Source: Motacilla alba alba (lineage: Eukaryota; Chordata; Aves; Passeriformes; Motacillidae). Taken from it: DNA of 64,000 nt. The DNA is taken from NCBI RefSeq assembly GCF_015832195.1, contig NC_052046.1, forward strand, positions 36,050,911-36,114,910, given 5' to 3'. The notes beneath the pieces are model-generated. The model was not told the origin of the DNA. It saw only the letters and a program-made list of their open reading frames with translations, and did no database searches. Position 1 is the stretch's first letter, and each line of letters opens with the position of its first letter. Below are positions 11,305 to 23,207 of the stretch, piece after piece. The position numbers and the translations under genes are program-made.

Positions 11305-14300
11305 AATTTTGATTTCTGTTTTTTGAAAAGCCCAAACTGATGAAAATATGCCTCTACACTCACAAAATTCTTTCATCATTGCTCTTAATAAGATTTTTTA
11401 GCTCAGTCACCAGTAGTTAATCCCTTTAGTAATCCAGATTATCTTGTTTTGAGTTCACATTTTGTCTACCAAAACATAAAAATCCAAAAATAAGACCTCT
11501 TGCTCCATTTTTCTCAACCCAGTATCTCTTTTAAGTGTTAGAAATTCTTGCCTCCACTTTTAATGACTCCAACCTGTGTTTTACACAGAGCTGGCATCAT
11601 CACTCAGAGCAAGCTGAGCAGGGTGCTGAGGTGACAACAGCAATACAATTTTCCAGAGGAAAAAAAATGGCCCTGGTTTTGCTTTTTGCTACAACTGGGT
11701 CTTGGAATAATCAAAGAGGGATTCTCAGTACACCAATACTCAATGAAGAGTCTCTGGGGCAAAACCTGCTCTGAAAAGAGACAAAAATCACAGTGACGGG
11801 GAACTCTCCATCCAGTCAACAACTTAATGGTTAAACAGTTCTGCTGCAGTAGTGCCAGAGTGAAAACCTGATATTCACGATGCCTCCATGAGTTTTGTCA
11901 GTATGAGTGTCAAAGACAACATCAGCATAAATGTGATGGTGATAACAATGTACATTTCTACACCATGCAACCAGTGCTACAACACAAAGGAGTACTTCAG
12001 AAGGTACCTGTGCATCAGGATTAGTAAAACATAGCAGGGAGTTTTACTGTAGCCTCAGGTAAATCATGGCTACCTCTCATATTTTATTTTCTATATATTC
12101 AGCAAAGATTTTTTAAAGAAAGACCATATCTTCTGGGAAAGCACTTCTAAAAAGTATATCAACAATAAGATTTTAAGTTCCTAAGCATTTGAAAAAAAAA
12201 ATCTCTATTTTACTGAAGTTACCAGGGAGCTCATCTATCACAGATTGGTTGTTTTGTGTTGTTTATTAAAATGTGTTCCAAAATTGCATCTGCCTTCACA
12301 CCATTTTTCATGATAACCTGAGACTAAAACTGGTTTATATCAAAGACTCAGCTTATATGTCTTAGCTTGCAGTTTAGAATCATTCTTTAGTGGAGAAATC
12401 GCACCCCATGTTTGGAAAATGTTTAAAATATACCCTTTTCTGAGTTTACAACGAAACGTGTGTACCCTCTCTAACTTTAGAATTACAGTTAGAAGACTCA
12501 AGCACACACAGCCTGAAGGCAAGATGGTTTCCCTGGCTCTTCATTTTCCTAGAAATTATATTAAGAGAAAGTCTGCACATGATTTACTGAAAAGAAAACA
12601 GAAATATTAACACTGACTTGCCCAAATATTATGAAGACCAAACATCCTCATCTTCTTAGAGGGAAACCAATGCCTTCAGTTCCAGCCCAATTTAAATATT
12701 CCATACTATTCCTCACAAGCAAGTGTGAGCAGCTTCTGTGGATGAAAGGCTTTACTGTACGAGATTTTATTTGTAATTCTTATTTGTAGGATTTCTTTCA
12801 TTTCAGAGCTTTTCTAAACCAGTTGAAAATTGGAATAGTGCTACCATAGCAATACTGAAAACATGCATTACTTGGCTAAAAAGTGCCAATGAAACACTAT
12901 TAACCACCTATGAAAAACTGACGTTGTTTCCTACAGAAATTAGAAAAAATTTAGAAACTCAGCATTTCTGCATAAGGATGAAACTTCACTTCCTTTACTA
13001 GAATTGAAGGGTTTACGTTTTTCCTTTTTTTAACACAGAATTGGTTTTTGATGCTAAATGATTCTCCAAGGACTTAATTCTCAGCAAGAAAAACATTCTG
13101 AACTGTCTTTACAGTGTGCTTTTTGAAGTATCAACAATTTTTGTTATAAATTAACTATTGGCATCACTCTGAGGTCCTGTCCTGAAGCTGCTTTTTAAAA
13201 TCTTTTAAAAAACACCCCAGTCTCAGAGAAGAGTTGTTCTTGGCAAAATTTTTGAAAAAAATACAGGAAACTTAAAGATAGCAGATTATTCCATGAACAG
13301 GCTCATATCCAACTGTGCATAACAGATCATATGCAACCGAGTCCCTAATAAAAGTTCCTAGACCTGACTTTGACATGATGTAGAAAAAACAGTATATATA
13401 AAAGCTGCCCTAGAAATGAGCCAGCAAGGATTTGCATTCAAATGCAAGCCAGACAAAAATACAGGGTAACATCCTGTCGCTGACAGTCAGTGGACAAATA
13501 GAGTAGAAATGCTTCACTCAACTATGTGTCAAGTTTCCTTCTATCCACAGAAACATATCTAGCTGTGTGCCTCTAACATAATATCACTCATCAACTGAGA
13601 TTAAAATGAAAACTAGACCAAGGTTTAAAATGGATTATATTTTAAGATTACTGAGATGATCTCCCTGAAAGTATGCAGAGATCAATGCCTCATGATGCTT
13701 ACCCACATACAGGTGAGGGGTTGGTGGCTTGTCCCACAGGACAAGCAGCCTGACCTACTATTGTCTTGATGAAGAAGATGGGGAATGGGACATCCAGAGA
13801 TCTTAGAGACTGAGCCCACCCAGGCCACTCTGCATGCCACCACAAAAACTTGCAGGTCTGAGTTCACTGGGGCTGGAGCTATGGAGGCTTCAACAGCTGT
13901 ACATGAACAGCCCTTTGACATTGGCTGGCTCAGTCAACCCAGGCCTCAGTTCTAACAAGCATTTATGTAATCAAAAGCAGTGAATGGCATGTTCAGAGGT
14001 CTATGTAAACTAAATATCTATAAAATATGACCCTGAGGATCTAAAATCCTAACAAAACTCTGACTAGGCAAGTATTAGAGCTCTGGCCAAAAGAACTAAA
14101 TGTGTATTCTCAAGCAAGCACAGTTCTTATTAACATCAGTGCAGAATTTGGCATACACAAATGTAGATTTTGGGAAGGTGCATGATTAAGAAAGAGAAAC
14201 TCCAGAATATTCAGCTGGCATGCAAAAGACCTTGGAAGAAGAGCTCTACATATTATGGAGGACTCCCAAGTCTTACAAACTAACATTTATTTCCTCTTAG

Positions 14301-14505
14301 AGATTCAAAATGCAAACTGTAACCTTTGGACAACTGAAGTTCAAAACAACATGCTACATACACTGCTGAGTGTTTGGCAAAGTAAGTGAAAACAAGACTG
14401 AATAAATCACATGACCAGTAAAGTGGAAGCAGGTGTGTAAGAAAAAAACATTCATATATGGTTGGATGTATTGTTATACACTTGCATCACAAATCTTCAT
14501 TAACC

Positions 14506-14660
14506 TGTGGATGCCCCATTCCTGGAAGTGTTCAAGGCCAGGTGGGATGGGGCTCTGAGGAGCCTGATCTAGGGAGTGGCATCCCTGTCCATGGCAGAGG
14601 GGGTTGGAACTACATCTTTAAGTCCCTTCCAACCCAAACCATTCTATGATTCTGTGATTC
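14506..14660 (+). mobile_element. CR1 LINE, short 3' UTR fragment
   Basis: About 155 bp of the CR1 3' end: the 'CATTCCTGGAAGTGTTCAAGG' type segment, then 'TCCCTTCCAACCCAAACC' and the terminal ATTCTATGATTCTGTGATTC repeats. Heavily 5'-truncated. Confidence 0.9.
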
Positions 14661-15189
14661 ATTACAGACTGTTCTTGTTACGCTTTATTAGTACTGGACT
14701 TATTGCATAAAAATAGATGAGGAAATTCCTTCCAAAATTACCCATTTCTGTTCATACTGGTTTATTTCATTAGAGTGAAAAATGATCCTAGACAAAATAC
14801 ATGCTAGTATAAACAGCTAAATAAAACCAATTACAAGCAGGATAGGAATTTATTGTAAGGTATACACCTCCAAAGCAAATCTTTAACTTTCAAGAAATGG
14901 ATCCTGACAAACTTCTTAGTGTCCAGAAAGATAACTTTAAAAAAAATCAAAATATAAATTTTTTCATATGTGATCCTCCCCTTCCCTTCCCCTCTCCTCT
15001 CCTCTCCCTCCCCAATTAAATAACAGACAACCAACCAAAATATTTCTTAAAATACAGTATGTTTCAAAGAAAACAGCAGGTGTTTTAGTATACCAACCTG
15101 ACTGTGTTTCTAACTAATTCTTTTTTGTGGTTTCATTTAGTCCAGCCTTTGACTAGAATTAGTAGAAAATATACAGTCTTTCTGCATTC

Positions 15190-15214
15190 AAAAAAAAAAA
15201 AAAAAAAAAAAAAA
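15190..15214. repeat. Homopolymer (A)25
   Basis: A run of 25 A followed by GGAAGGGAAAAC. No retrotransposed gene is recognisable directly upstream, so it is recorded as a simple repeat only. Confidence 0.9.
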
Positions 15215-17563
15215 GGAAGGGAAAACACCCAACACACCTTACACACCTTTATCCCACAAATACAAGATGAAGTGTCACACTATACAGGCATTCCAGGGAC
15301 ATTGATATCAATATCTAATTTCTTCTAACTCTCTCTAGATATGAATAACCTATAATTAATGCCAAACACTGGAAAACATGCCAAGAATAACTAAGGCAAC
15401 ACAGAGCTTTCTAACATACTAATTATTAATCTAATCTTTGAAAACATTTTCCACAAGGACATGCACAGATTTGATACGCATTCATTCAACTTTGTCATGG
15501 AGTATATTTGCATTTAAAACCAGTCAGATCTCTTACACAGGCATCTGGACATTTCTTGCTTGAAGAAAAGAACCTAGAAGAGTTATTTTAGAATTATAGT
15601 AAGGAATGACACAGGGTGTTATTTAGAAATTAGAACTCAAAATAAAAAGGGAAAAGGGTGAAAAATAACATGCTGACATCTATACAGGATGTAAGTACTG
15701 AACTGTCCTGACCAATTTTCTTAAATTTCTGCTAACATTTTTCCAATCGAGTTTTACTGGCAGTGCACTTAGACAGTTTCATCTCCTCTCAGAAAGACTT
15801 GCTTCAGTCAAAACTCCTGATTAGTTACTAGTATGTTGAGTCCAAAACAGAAAAATCTGTACTGTGAATTCTTGTATTGATGCTTTGCACCAGTCTTGAG
15901 GTGTATGAAAACAGTGCTGGTTCCTTCCAGTTGTGAAGTGTTGCCATTGAGATATAGCTGGGGGGGCAGCAGTGAAAATTACTGCCACCAAACTCAGCAG
16001 TGATGATGTTGTCACATCTCTCTAGATAGCAGCACTTCTGAATTTGCCAAGGCAAGACATCCTCTAACCCTTCTGCAAACTGTCAATACTGGAGCAACCT
16101 CAGAAAGAAGTCAGAGGGACAATTACCCCTTGCCTTACACCATATCTGAGTCTGGAGCTGAGTTTCACCTTGTTTTGCACTGACAGTATTTCACCTTTAC
16201 CTGTAGGCATTTCAGCAGTCACTGTGGTACATACAAGGCAGGAGAAAACAGAATCCTCCGGATCTGAATGCAGTTCCTCTCATATGTTCACACACACTTC
16301 CTCCTGCCCAATTGCAAGTAAAAGGTACTTGTTGGCACCAAAAAGAAAAATGGACGTGCTGACTATTACCACTGCTGTGTTTAACTTCCAGACCCTTCTG
16401 ATGCTGTCAGTGCAGTCTAAGATTTCAATAGCATTTGTATGAGACTGCACTGAAGGGTCAGAGCAAGCTGGCATCTCCAGCCACAGTCCTATGATGTGTA
16501 CAAAGCCAAAGACAATGCTGTGAACCAACCCTTAGCAAAGCAGCCTCCTATGTGGGGACTTTGGTGGTGTGCCAAATGGAAGGGCATATTTCACTTACTG
16601 TCCTGGGAGGCTCAACATGCCACTGTCCTGTCTAGACAGAAGGTTGGGCACAATTTCTGATGCATGATTTTCTGCAGCAACAGAAAAAGAAATTCTGCCA
16701 CACACAAGAGGTGAACACACTTAAGAGAGACAAACATGTTGCTGCTTGGGTCATCTACACTATGGACAAGATGATCCTTTTACAATTGCCTTTTAAAATG
16801 TAACCATTTCATTAGAGCAGAAATGCAAGTACTGAAATTTTGCCTCTGATGAAGCATGAACTGGCACTTGTGTAACTGTTCCTCTTTGTAGCCACGTAAC
16901 TGCCCATGTCCACAGAAGAAATGGCACAGAAACAAAGCACTCAAAGGCTTTACAAAACACAGGACATCTGAGAAGTCTGAGCAACCCATATTACATTTGC
17001 AAAGGGCAAGCTCCACAGTTTTGTAAGGCCTAGCAGCAGCATGAGACCAAACTGAACAGCTCTGTTCCCCCTTTAAATGTCTTTTATGAAACTGCTTTTA
17101 GACCAGTTAAAAACATGAAGTACGTACATCAGTTTGGCCCTCAGAGATGGAAATGTGTCCACCTTTGTTAAAACCAGGTTTAATTTCAAGCTGCACCATA
17201 GCACACTACAGAGGAGTCTATTCGTGTGGTTGCTAAAGCAAGCAAAATGCTGAGGGACACTAAGAGAAATTTACCCTACTTGCTGTCTGCCAGACTGGAA
17301 CAACTAGACTCAGGAATACTTTTCAAAGAGGTGCAAACAAAAATAAAGCCTCTCACAGCATTTTAAAAGGCCTGTGTTTAGAATAACTGTGCAATACAGG
17401 GATAAATCTGCCAAAGACAAAAAGGGAAGAAATTAAAATCTCTTGGCTGTACAGTTTTGGAAGATGATAGATAGGGAAAAGGCAGTCAAAAGATGTCTCT
17501 CTCTGTAGCACAGCTGTGCAAGTTAAACATTTCATAGCTAAGAGCATTGTATTTTGTAACTAG

Positions 17564-17627
17564 CCTTTTTTCTTTTTTTTCTTTTTTTTCTTTTTTTTCT
17601 TTTTTTTCTTTTTTTTCTTTTTTTTTT
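17564..17627. repeat. Nine-base microsatellite, C followed by eight T
   Basis: C residues occur every 9 bases (17572, 17581, 17590, 17599, 17608, 17617) in an otherwise pure T tract, a regular (CT8)n array of about seven units. The period is exact across the array. Confidence 0.93.
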
Positions 17628-20125
17628 AACATAAAACTTCTGGTTGTTCTCATCCAGAGTCCAGTCCTACAGACTAGGCAAGATGGACAGTGCGGGGCAA
17701 GGGGAAGGAGAGCAGCCTCTGGGACATTTACAACATTTGGCAGGCAGGATTGATTCTGTGCCAGTAACTAGAAGTGATACTTGAGCCAACCATGAGAACA
17801 TACAAGACATGCAGAAGAAACCCACTCTGGCATTGTTCTCCAGTGCACATCGCTCAGGCCAGTGCAGATCGCTCAGGCAACAGGTGAGACCATTGGAAAA
17901 TACCTTGCTACTAGGCAGATAGTGCTTGGTGAGACTGACCTGCTCACCTGGGTGGCTGCATATGCTTATCACTCCAACATGGTGCAAATCTGAACCACAG
18001 CCACCACTGGGCAGCATCCAGTGAGGGGGCTGTATTTATTAGCTTCATGCTTTACAAACAACCAGTTCACTCTCTTTACTTATGGAATATTTGTGAAGCC
18101 AGTAATGTACAAAGTCTATGGCACCAGCAGTTAACATTAGGAAATGACTAATTTAAGAAATGAATGTAAGCAAAAGGCCACCAAAATCCCCAAAACACAG
18201 ATATACATTTAAATGAATCTCCATAAAGAAGACAAGCGGCGATGTCTAAACCACTGCACTTAGCTTCTCAGTGAAACAGCAGTGCTGTCACCTGCCTCTG
18301 CTTTAACAAGTGCTTCCACAGAAAGTTAAAGACTAACTTTAAAATCATCTATTAAGAAATACACTCTTAGCCCAGATGTTTAAATCAAATACTCACTGCC
18401 AGTTTCAGCAAAGGTCACATGTGCCTGTAACTTTCTTAATTCTTCCTCATGTCATTTGACTGCTATGATTTGTAGCCAACATTTGTAGTTTTTTTACCAT
18501 TCAGCATAAAAGCATGCAGAAATATGTGAGCCATCTAGATCCATCCAGAGGGACTGGTAGAAGGTAATGTGAAGGTTTCCAGCACAGTTCAATTTCATCA
18601 GCTTCCTTCAGCCCCTGCACATGCTGCTGCCATGCATGTCATGGCCAAGTGGCATTCCCAGTTGACAGTCATATGCCAGATCCTGAGTGATGCACAGTGA
18701 GCACACTCACTTGATCTTCCTGGTACCTTCCCATTAATGGCACACTAAATTCCTTTGCCACTAAGGTTAACAAACAAGATGTAACTCACTAGTGTGATAG
18801 TTTGCAGAGTTTTGAAAGCAGAGGGGATTTTGGTCAGGTGCAAGAGCTGGAGTAGCATGTGTTCTCCTTGCTGCGCAGCATAGAGGGAGAATTGGGAGCT
18901 GTCTTGGTGAGCCTAGCATGCATAGATGCCTGCAAAATTAAATTCACAATCCTTTTAAGCCATTCCAAACCACCCTTATGACAAAAAATCAAGCTTGCCC
19001 TTTATGGCAGTCTCTAGAAAACATACTCTGTTAACTGTGAAACATAAGCTGGCAACCAGACAGGCCAAGGGTTTTATTTACAGCAGCAGTTCCTGAAAAA
19101 CTGTTCTCTCCAGCAGTCTCAGACTTCCCACTCACAGCCCACTCAATCCCCAGCATGCACATCAGCAACCTTTATGAACACAAAACAGAATAAAACAGGA
19201 TTTTGTCAGAACAAATACTGTCTTGCTACAATTGTCCACCCAGTTACTCTGTACTTCTCTAGCATAACAAGCAAATGCATCCCACAAGAAAGAGCAAAAT
19301 AACTTTTTGCCAGCAAAATGCAGACATATTGATTTGCATGGACAAACCCGGTGGCTTGTTGTAGAGTGCAAGTACAGTAGAGTGCATAAGGTTCACATGC
19401 ACTACACACATCAAGCTGCATTTCATGATGAGCATCAGGCAGCACCAGGTAGCCCTTGCATTGCCCATTTTTAATTTTTGCTGTTCAGCTGTAGTCTCTT
19501 TCTCCTGAAGATATCACTAAGACACCAGCCTCAAAAAGACACTGTTGAATATTGCTCTCTCCTCTTACTAGAAAGATACTATTGCTTTAACCCTATCTGT
19601 GGGGAAGGGTTTTTTGTGTCTCATTTCCCCCACAGGGGTAGCTGTGTGAACAGTGAACAGAATCAAGATAGACTATTGCAAACTGCACCATTCCAGAGGG
19701 AACTGTAGTCTTCTGTCCAGAGAATCTGATTCAAAATTTGATTTTTTCTTGAAAGATTTATACCAAAATACAGTAAGCTCCTTCAGGAAGCACCAGTCCT
19801 GAGCCACATAGCTTTTGAGGAAAACTCAGTTTTAAAGTTCCACCTCATCCTCCCACCTTAACACCACTCTGGCATGTAATCACCTGATGATCTGGTGCAC
19901 TGGATAGTTTCTTCTGATCAAGTTAGATTATTTCTAACCTGAGGGGCTGGAAATTTCTTTGTATTTTTTGAGTTGTTTTCATCCTTCTCTCTTTTTCTGA
20001 GAATATTACTCACAACCTATTACTTCACAACCTATTCTTCAGAGTTCTCAAGCAAAGTAGATTTTCAAAACTTGAGGCTTTTTTCCCTCCACAGTATATT
20101 CTGATAATGAACTACCCCAAAACTT

Positions 20126-20757
20126 GAGTCAGCAGTGCCCTGGAAACCAGGAGGGCCAAGTGTGTCTAGGGGTGCATCTGGCACAGCCAGGCAAGGGAGG
20201 GGATTGTCCTGCTCTGCTCTGCTCTGGGGTAGCCTCACCTCAAGTACTGGGGGCAGTTTTGGGTGCCATAACACGAATAAGACACAAAGGTAATAAACAG
20301 CATTCAAAGAAGGGCCATGAGGATGGTAAAGGGTTTGGAGGCAAAGCCATATGAGGAGTGGCTGAGGTTATTTGGTCTGCTCAGCCTGGAGGAGACTGAG
20401 GGGAGACCCCACTGCATTTAAAACTTCCTCATAAGAGGAAGCAGAGGGGCAAGTACTGATTTCTTCTCTGTGGTGACCAGTGACAGGAGTCAAGGAAAAA
20501 AACATGAAGCTGAGTCAGGGAGGTTTAATTGGATATTAGAAAAAAGGGTCTTCACCCAGAGGTTGGTTGGGCACTGGAAGAGGCTCCCCAGGGAAGTAGT
20601 CACAGCACCAAGCCTGACAGAGGTCAAGAAGTGTTCAGACAATGTTCTCAGGCACAGGGTGTGACTCTTGGGATGTCTCGCACAGGGCCAGGATTTGGGC
20701 TCAATTATCCTTGAGGGTCCCTTCCAACCTACATATTCTGAGTCTATCAGTCTGTGA
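20126..20757 (+). mobile_element. CR1 LINE, 3'-end fragment
   Basis: A 5'-truncated CR1 copy in plus orientation. It starts in the RT C-terminal region (AGCAGTGCCCTGG, then GGCCATGAGGATGG) and runs through the 3' UTR (GAGGCTCCCCAGGGAAGT, TCCCTTCCAACCT) to a degraded terminal repeat. Several indels show that it is old. Confidence 0.85.
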
Positions 20758-21953
20758 AAACTGTCTTCCTCCAGTCTTCCTTCCTGTCTGCCTGCCCTCA
20801 GAGCACAGAAACATTAGTTTCTTTCAGCAGCTGATCATAACTGCTGCTTTTCACTGTCTTGATATAAAATACTGGGACCACTGCACACTACAGTCAACTA
20901 CTAAATGCAAACCTTGCTTTTTAATGTCAAAACTATAGCCTTAGCAGAGAAAGCAAATTATCCAGAAAAACACAAGCAAAGGAGTGGTTTACAAAATAAA
21001 AGCTTTTCTCAGGCAACTCCTATACAGAAAGTCCAGACAGTGCCTTGCCTCCCTGCTCTTCTGATAGCAGGCAGATTGTGTGAGTATCAGGTGTCCGCTC
21101 TACACTTCTATCAGATACAATAAATAATACACAAGTAATGCAGAATATCAGTTTCATTCTGTTCCTACTTACTGCATGCATTACCTTATCTCTAGCTGAA
21201 TGCAAAACATCTGCCCAAACCCATCACTGGAGACTGAATTAAATTTCCTTGGCGGTAATATTATTATATATGCAGCACGTATACCTAGTGCTGCCTTTTC
21301 TATTTTCTATCTTAAGCGTCTTGGAAATGTAAAAGCAATTCAATTTGTGGCCTACTCAAATACTTTCTACCAAATAATCTAATGGGTCAAAACATGTGAA
21401 TAATGGTAATGTCTCTTTCTTTTGTCAGTCCTCTGACAGAAACCAGGAAAATACATGAAAAAAAATACATCCCACACAACAAAACCGAGGCATTGTTTCT
21501 CAAACAGCGTGTCACATTAGCAGAAATTTTACTTTGACATTCTCCTGAATTCTCAGTTCCTTTTAGTATAATTATACATTCAGCGAAAGTGATATACTTC
21601 TATTATTTTTGAGAAAGTATCTTGCACAAGCAAAGTATAATTAAAAGTAGTGCAGCATTTAACACAAATGAAACCAGAAAGGATTATGCTTGATCAACAG
21701 TCGCAAGAGAAAACTGCCGGACCACTGATGGCTGTGAGAGTCTTTCAAAGTGATCGTTAAGTAGAGACAAAAGGTGAGTCAAGCAAATGAAAATGACCGA
21801 TTTAACTTAATTTACTTGACATTCAATAAAGCTTCAACAATATACCTCATAGCTTGGGGATAAGGCATTAATTCTCACAAAAGCATTATGCAACATGAAC
21901 AGGGGACCTTCTTGATGCATGAGCAGGACCCTTCTGCCACAGGGCATGGGGCC

Positions 21954-23202
21954 TGTGCTGGATTTGGGCCAGGTAGAGTTGATTTTCTTCACAGTGGCTG
22001 GTAAGGGGCTGTCTTCTGGATCTGTGCTGAACACAGGGTTGATAATATAGAGATAGTTTTGTTATTGTGAAGTATGGAGTCCTTGAACAACAGGCCCTGA
22101 GCCAAAGCTGACCTCCAGATGAACCCTGCAACCAAATGTTATATTTGTATCTGCTCATTAGCAAAATATGCATGATCATTAGCATTATGATATTTGTATC
22201 CCCTCATTAATGGAATATGTAGTGTGATAAGAATGAATTATCTTTTTGTGTTTAGAGGCCAGACAAGGCCATGAAATCAGACATCTGGCCTCATTTGGAG
22301 TTATATGGTCAAAGCCAACTCCCTTTGCTTCTTCCTTGAGCCCTGGCCAGGCTTTGGGTAGAACCCAAGAGGAGGATGAAACCTTATGTTTCCACACTAG
22401 AAGGTACATTAGACTGTTTGTTCCACAATATAAAAGCCAGCCCCTCTCACAGATGGAAACCTCACTTACAAGTGGACACACCATGTAGGATTTCCCAGTT
22501 ACCAGGAGTGGCTCTCCAGTCCTTCACTGCGACCAGGGCTCCCCAGCTGATGTGTGGATCTGGATGTTGGTAAAGTACTAGGGTAACTGGTGATGTATCT
22601 TTCTTAATCACTATAGGCAATCTTTTGCTTAGCTTATGCTTTTGTAATCCTTTTCTGTGTTGAACTATACTTCCTTGAAGTTGGTGTATGTGTCAGTTGT
22701 ACTGGCCCTGGCCACTGGCAAAATGTATTGCAGAGCAGGGCTTACACAGATCCAAGGCCTTTTCTGCTGTTTGTGCTTCCACACTGGTGAGGAAGTTGGG
22801 GGTGCATGAGAGGTTGGGAGGAGACACAGCTGGGACAGGTGACCCCAACTGACCAAAGGGATTTCCAGACCATATGACATCATGCTCAGTACATAGAGGT
22901 GGAGGGAAGAAGGAGAAAGGGAGTTCAGAGTGTTTGTTTTCCCAAGTAGGCATTACAAATGATGGGGCCCTGCTCTCTTGGAGATGGCTGAACACCTGCC
23001 TGCCAGTGGGAAGCAGTGAAATAATTCCTTGTTTTGTTTCCCTTGTGTGCATGGCTTTTGTTTTCCCTATTAAACCGCCTTTTTCTCAACCCCAGAATTT
23101 TCCAGCTTCTATACTTCTGATTCTCTCCCTAGTCCCGCTGGTGGGGGAGTGAGCGAGTGCCTGTGTGTGGGTTGGCTGCTGGCTGGGGTGAAATCATGAT
23201 AA
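21954..23202 (+). mobile_element. Solo LTR of an avian endogenous retrovirus, interrupted by a second element
   Basis: The first part (21954-22067) begins TGTGCTGGATTTGG. The second part (22726-23202) continues the same LTR through a U3/R region to ATTAAA (about 23070) and a U5 rich in GGGGGAGTGAGCGAGTG. I recognise both halves as one widespread avian LTR type. The whole is flanked by the 5-bp duplication GGGCC (21949-21953, 23203-23207). Without the insert it is about 586 bp. No internal retroviral genes are present. Confidence 0.82.
22068..22725 (+). mobile_element. LTR-like element inserted inside the older LTR
   Basis: A 658-bp insert that splits the host LTR. It is bounded by an exact 5-bp duplication TATTG (22063-22067, 22726-22730). 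It starts TGAAG, contains a TATA-like ATAAAAGCC near 22430, and ends in GGCAAAATG; a terminal CA lies 5-6 bases inside that end. Insertion size and TSD length fit a second retroviral LTR, though the 3' terminus is not canonical. It must be younger than the surrounding LTR. Confidence 0.7.
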
Positions 23203-23207
23203 GGGCC

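Larger units (their letters stand above)
11305..21948. other. KIAA1958 intron 1, non-coding apart from listed repeats
   Basis: Mostly unique AT-rich intron. Apart from the CR1 pieces at 14506-14660 and 20126-20757 and the simple repeats listed separately, I find nothing that resembles a protein family or RNA gene. A TATATATAAAAG string occurs near 13391-13402 with no downstream gene. A short imperfect 18-bp tandem repeat (GTGCA.ATCGCTCAGGC) lies at about 17843-17878. Confidence 0.5.

Noticed and set aside
13391..13402. TATATATAAAAG string as a promoter
   Set aside because: No gene, LTR ends or CpG island nearby; TATA-like strings are common in AT-rich introns.
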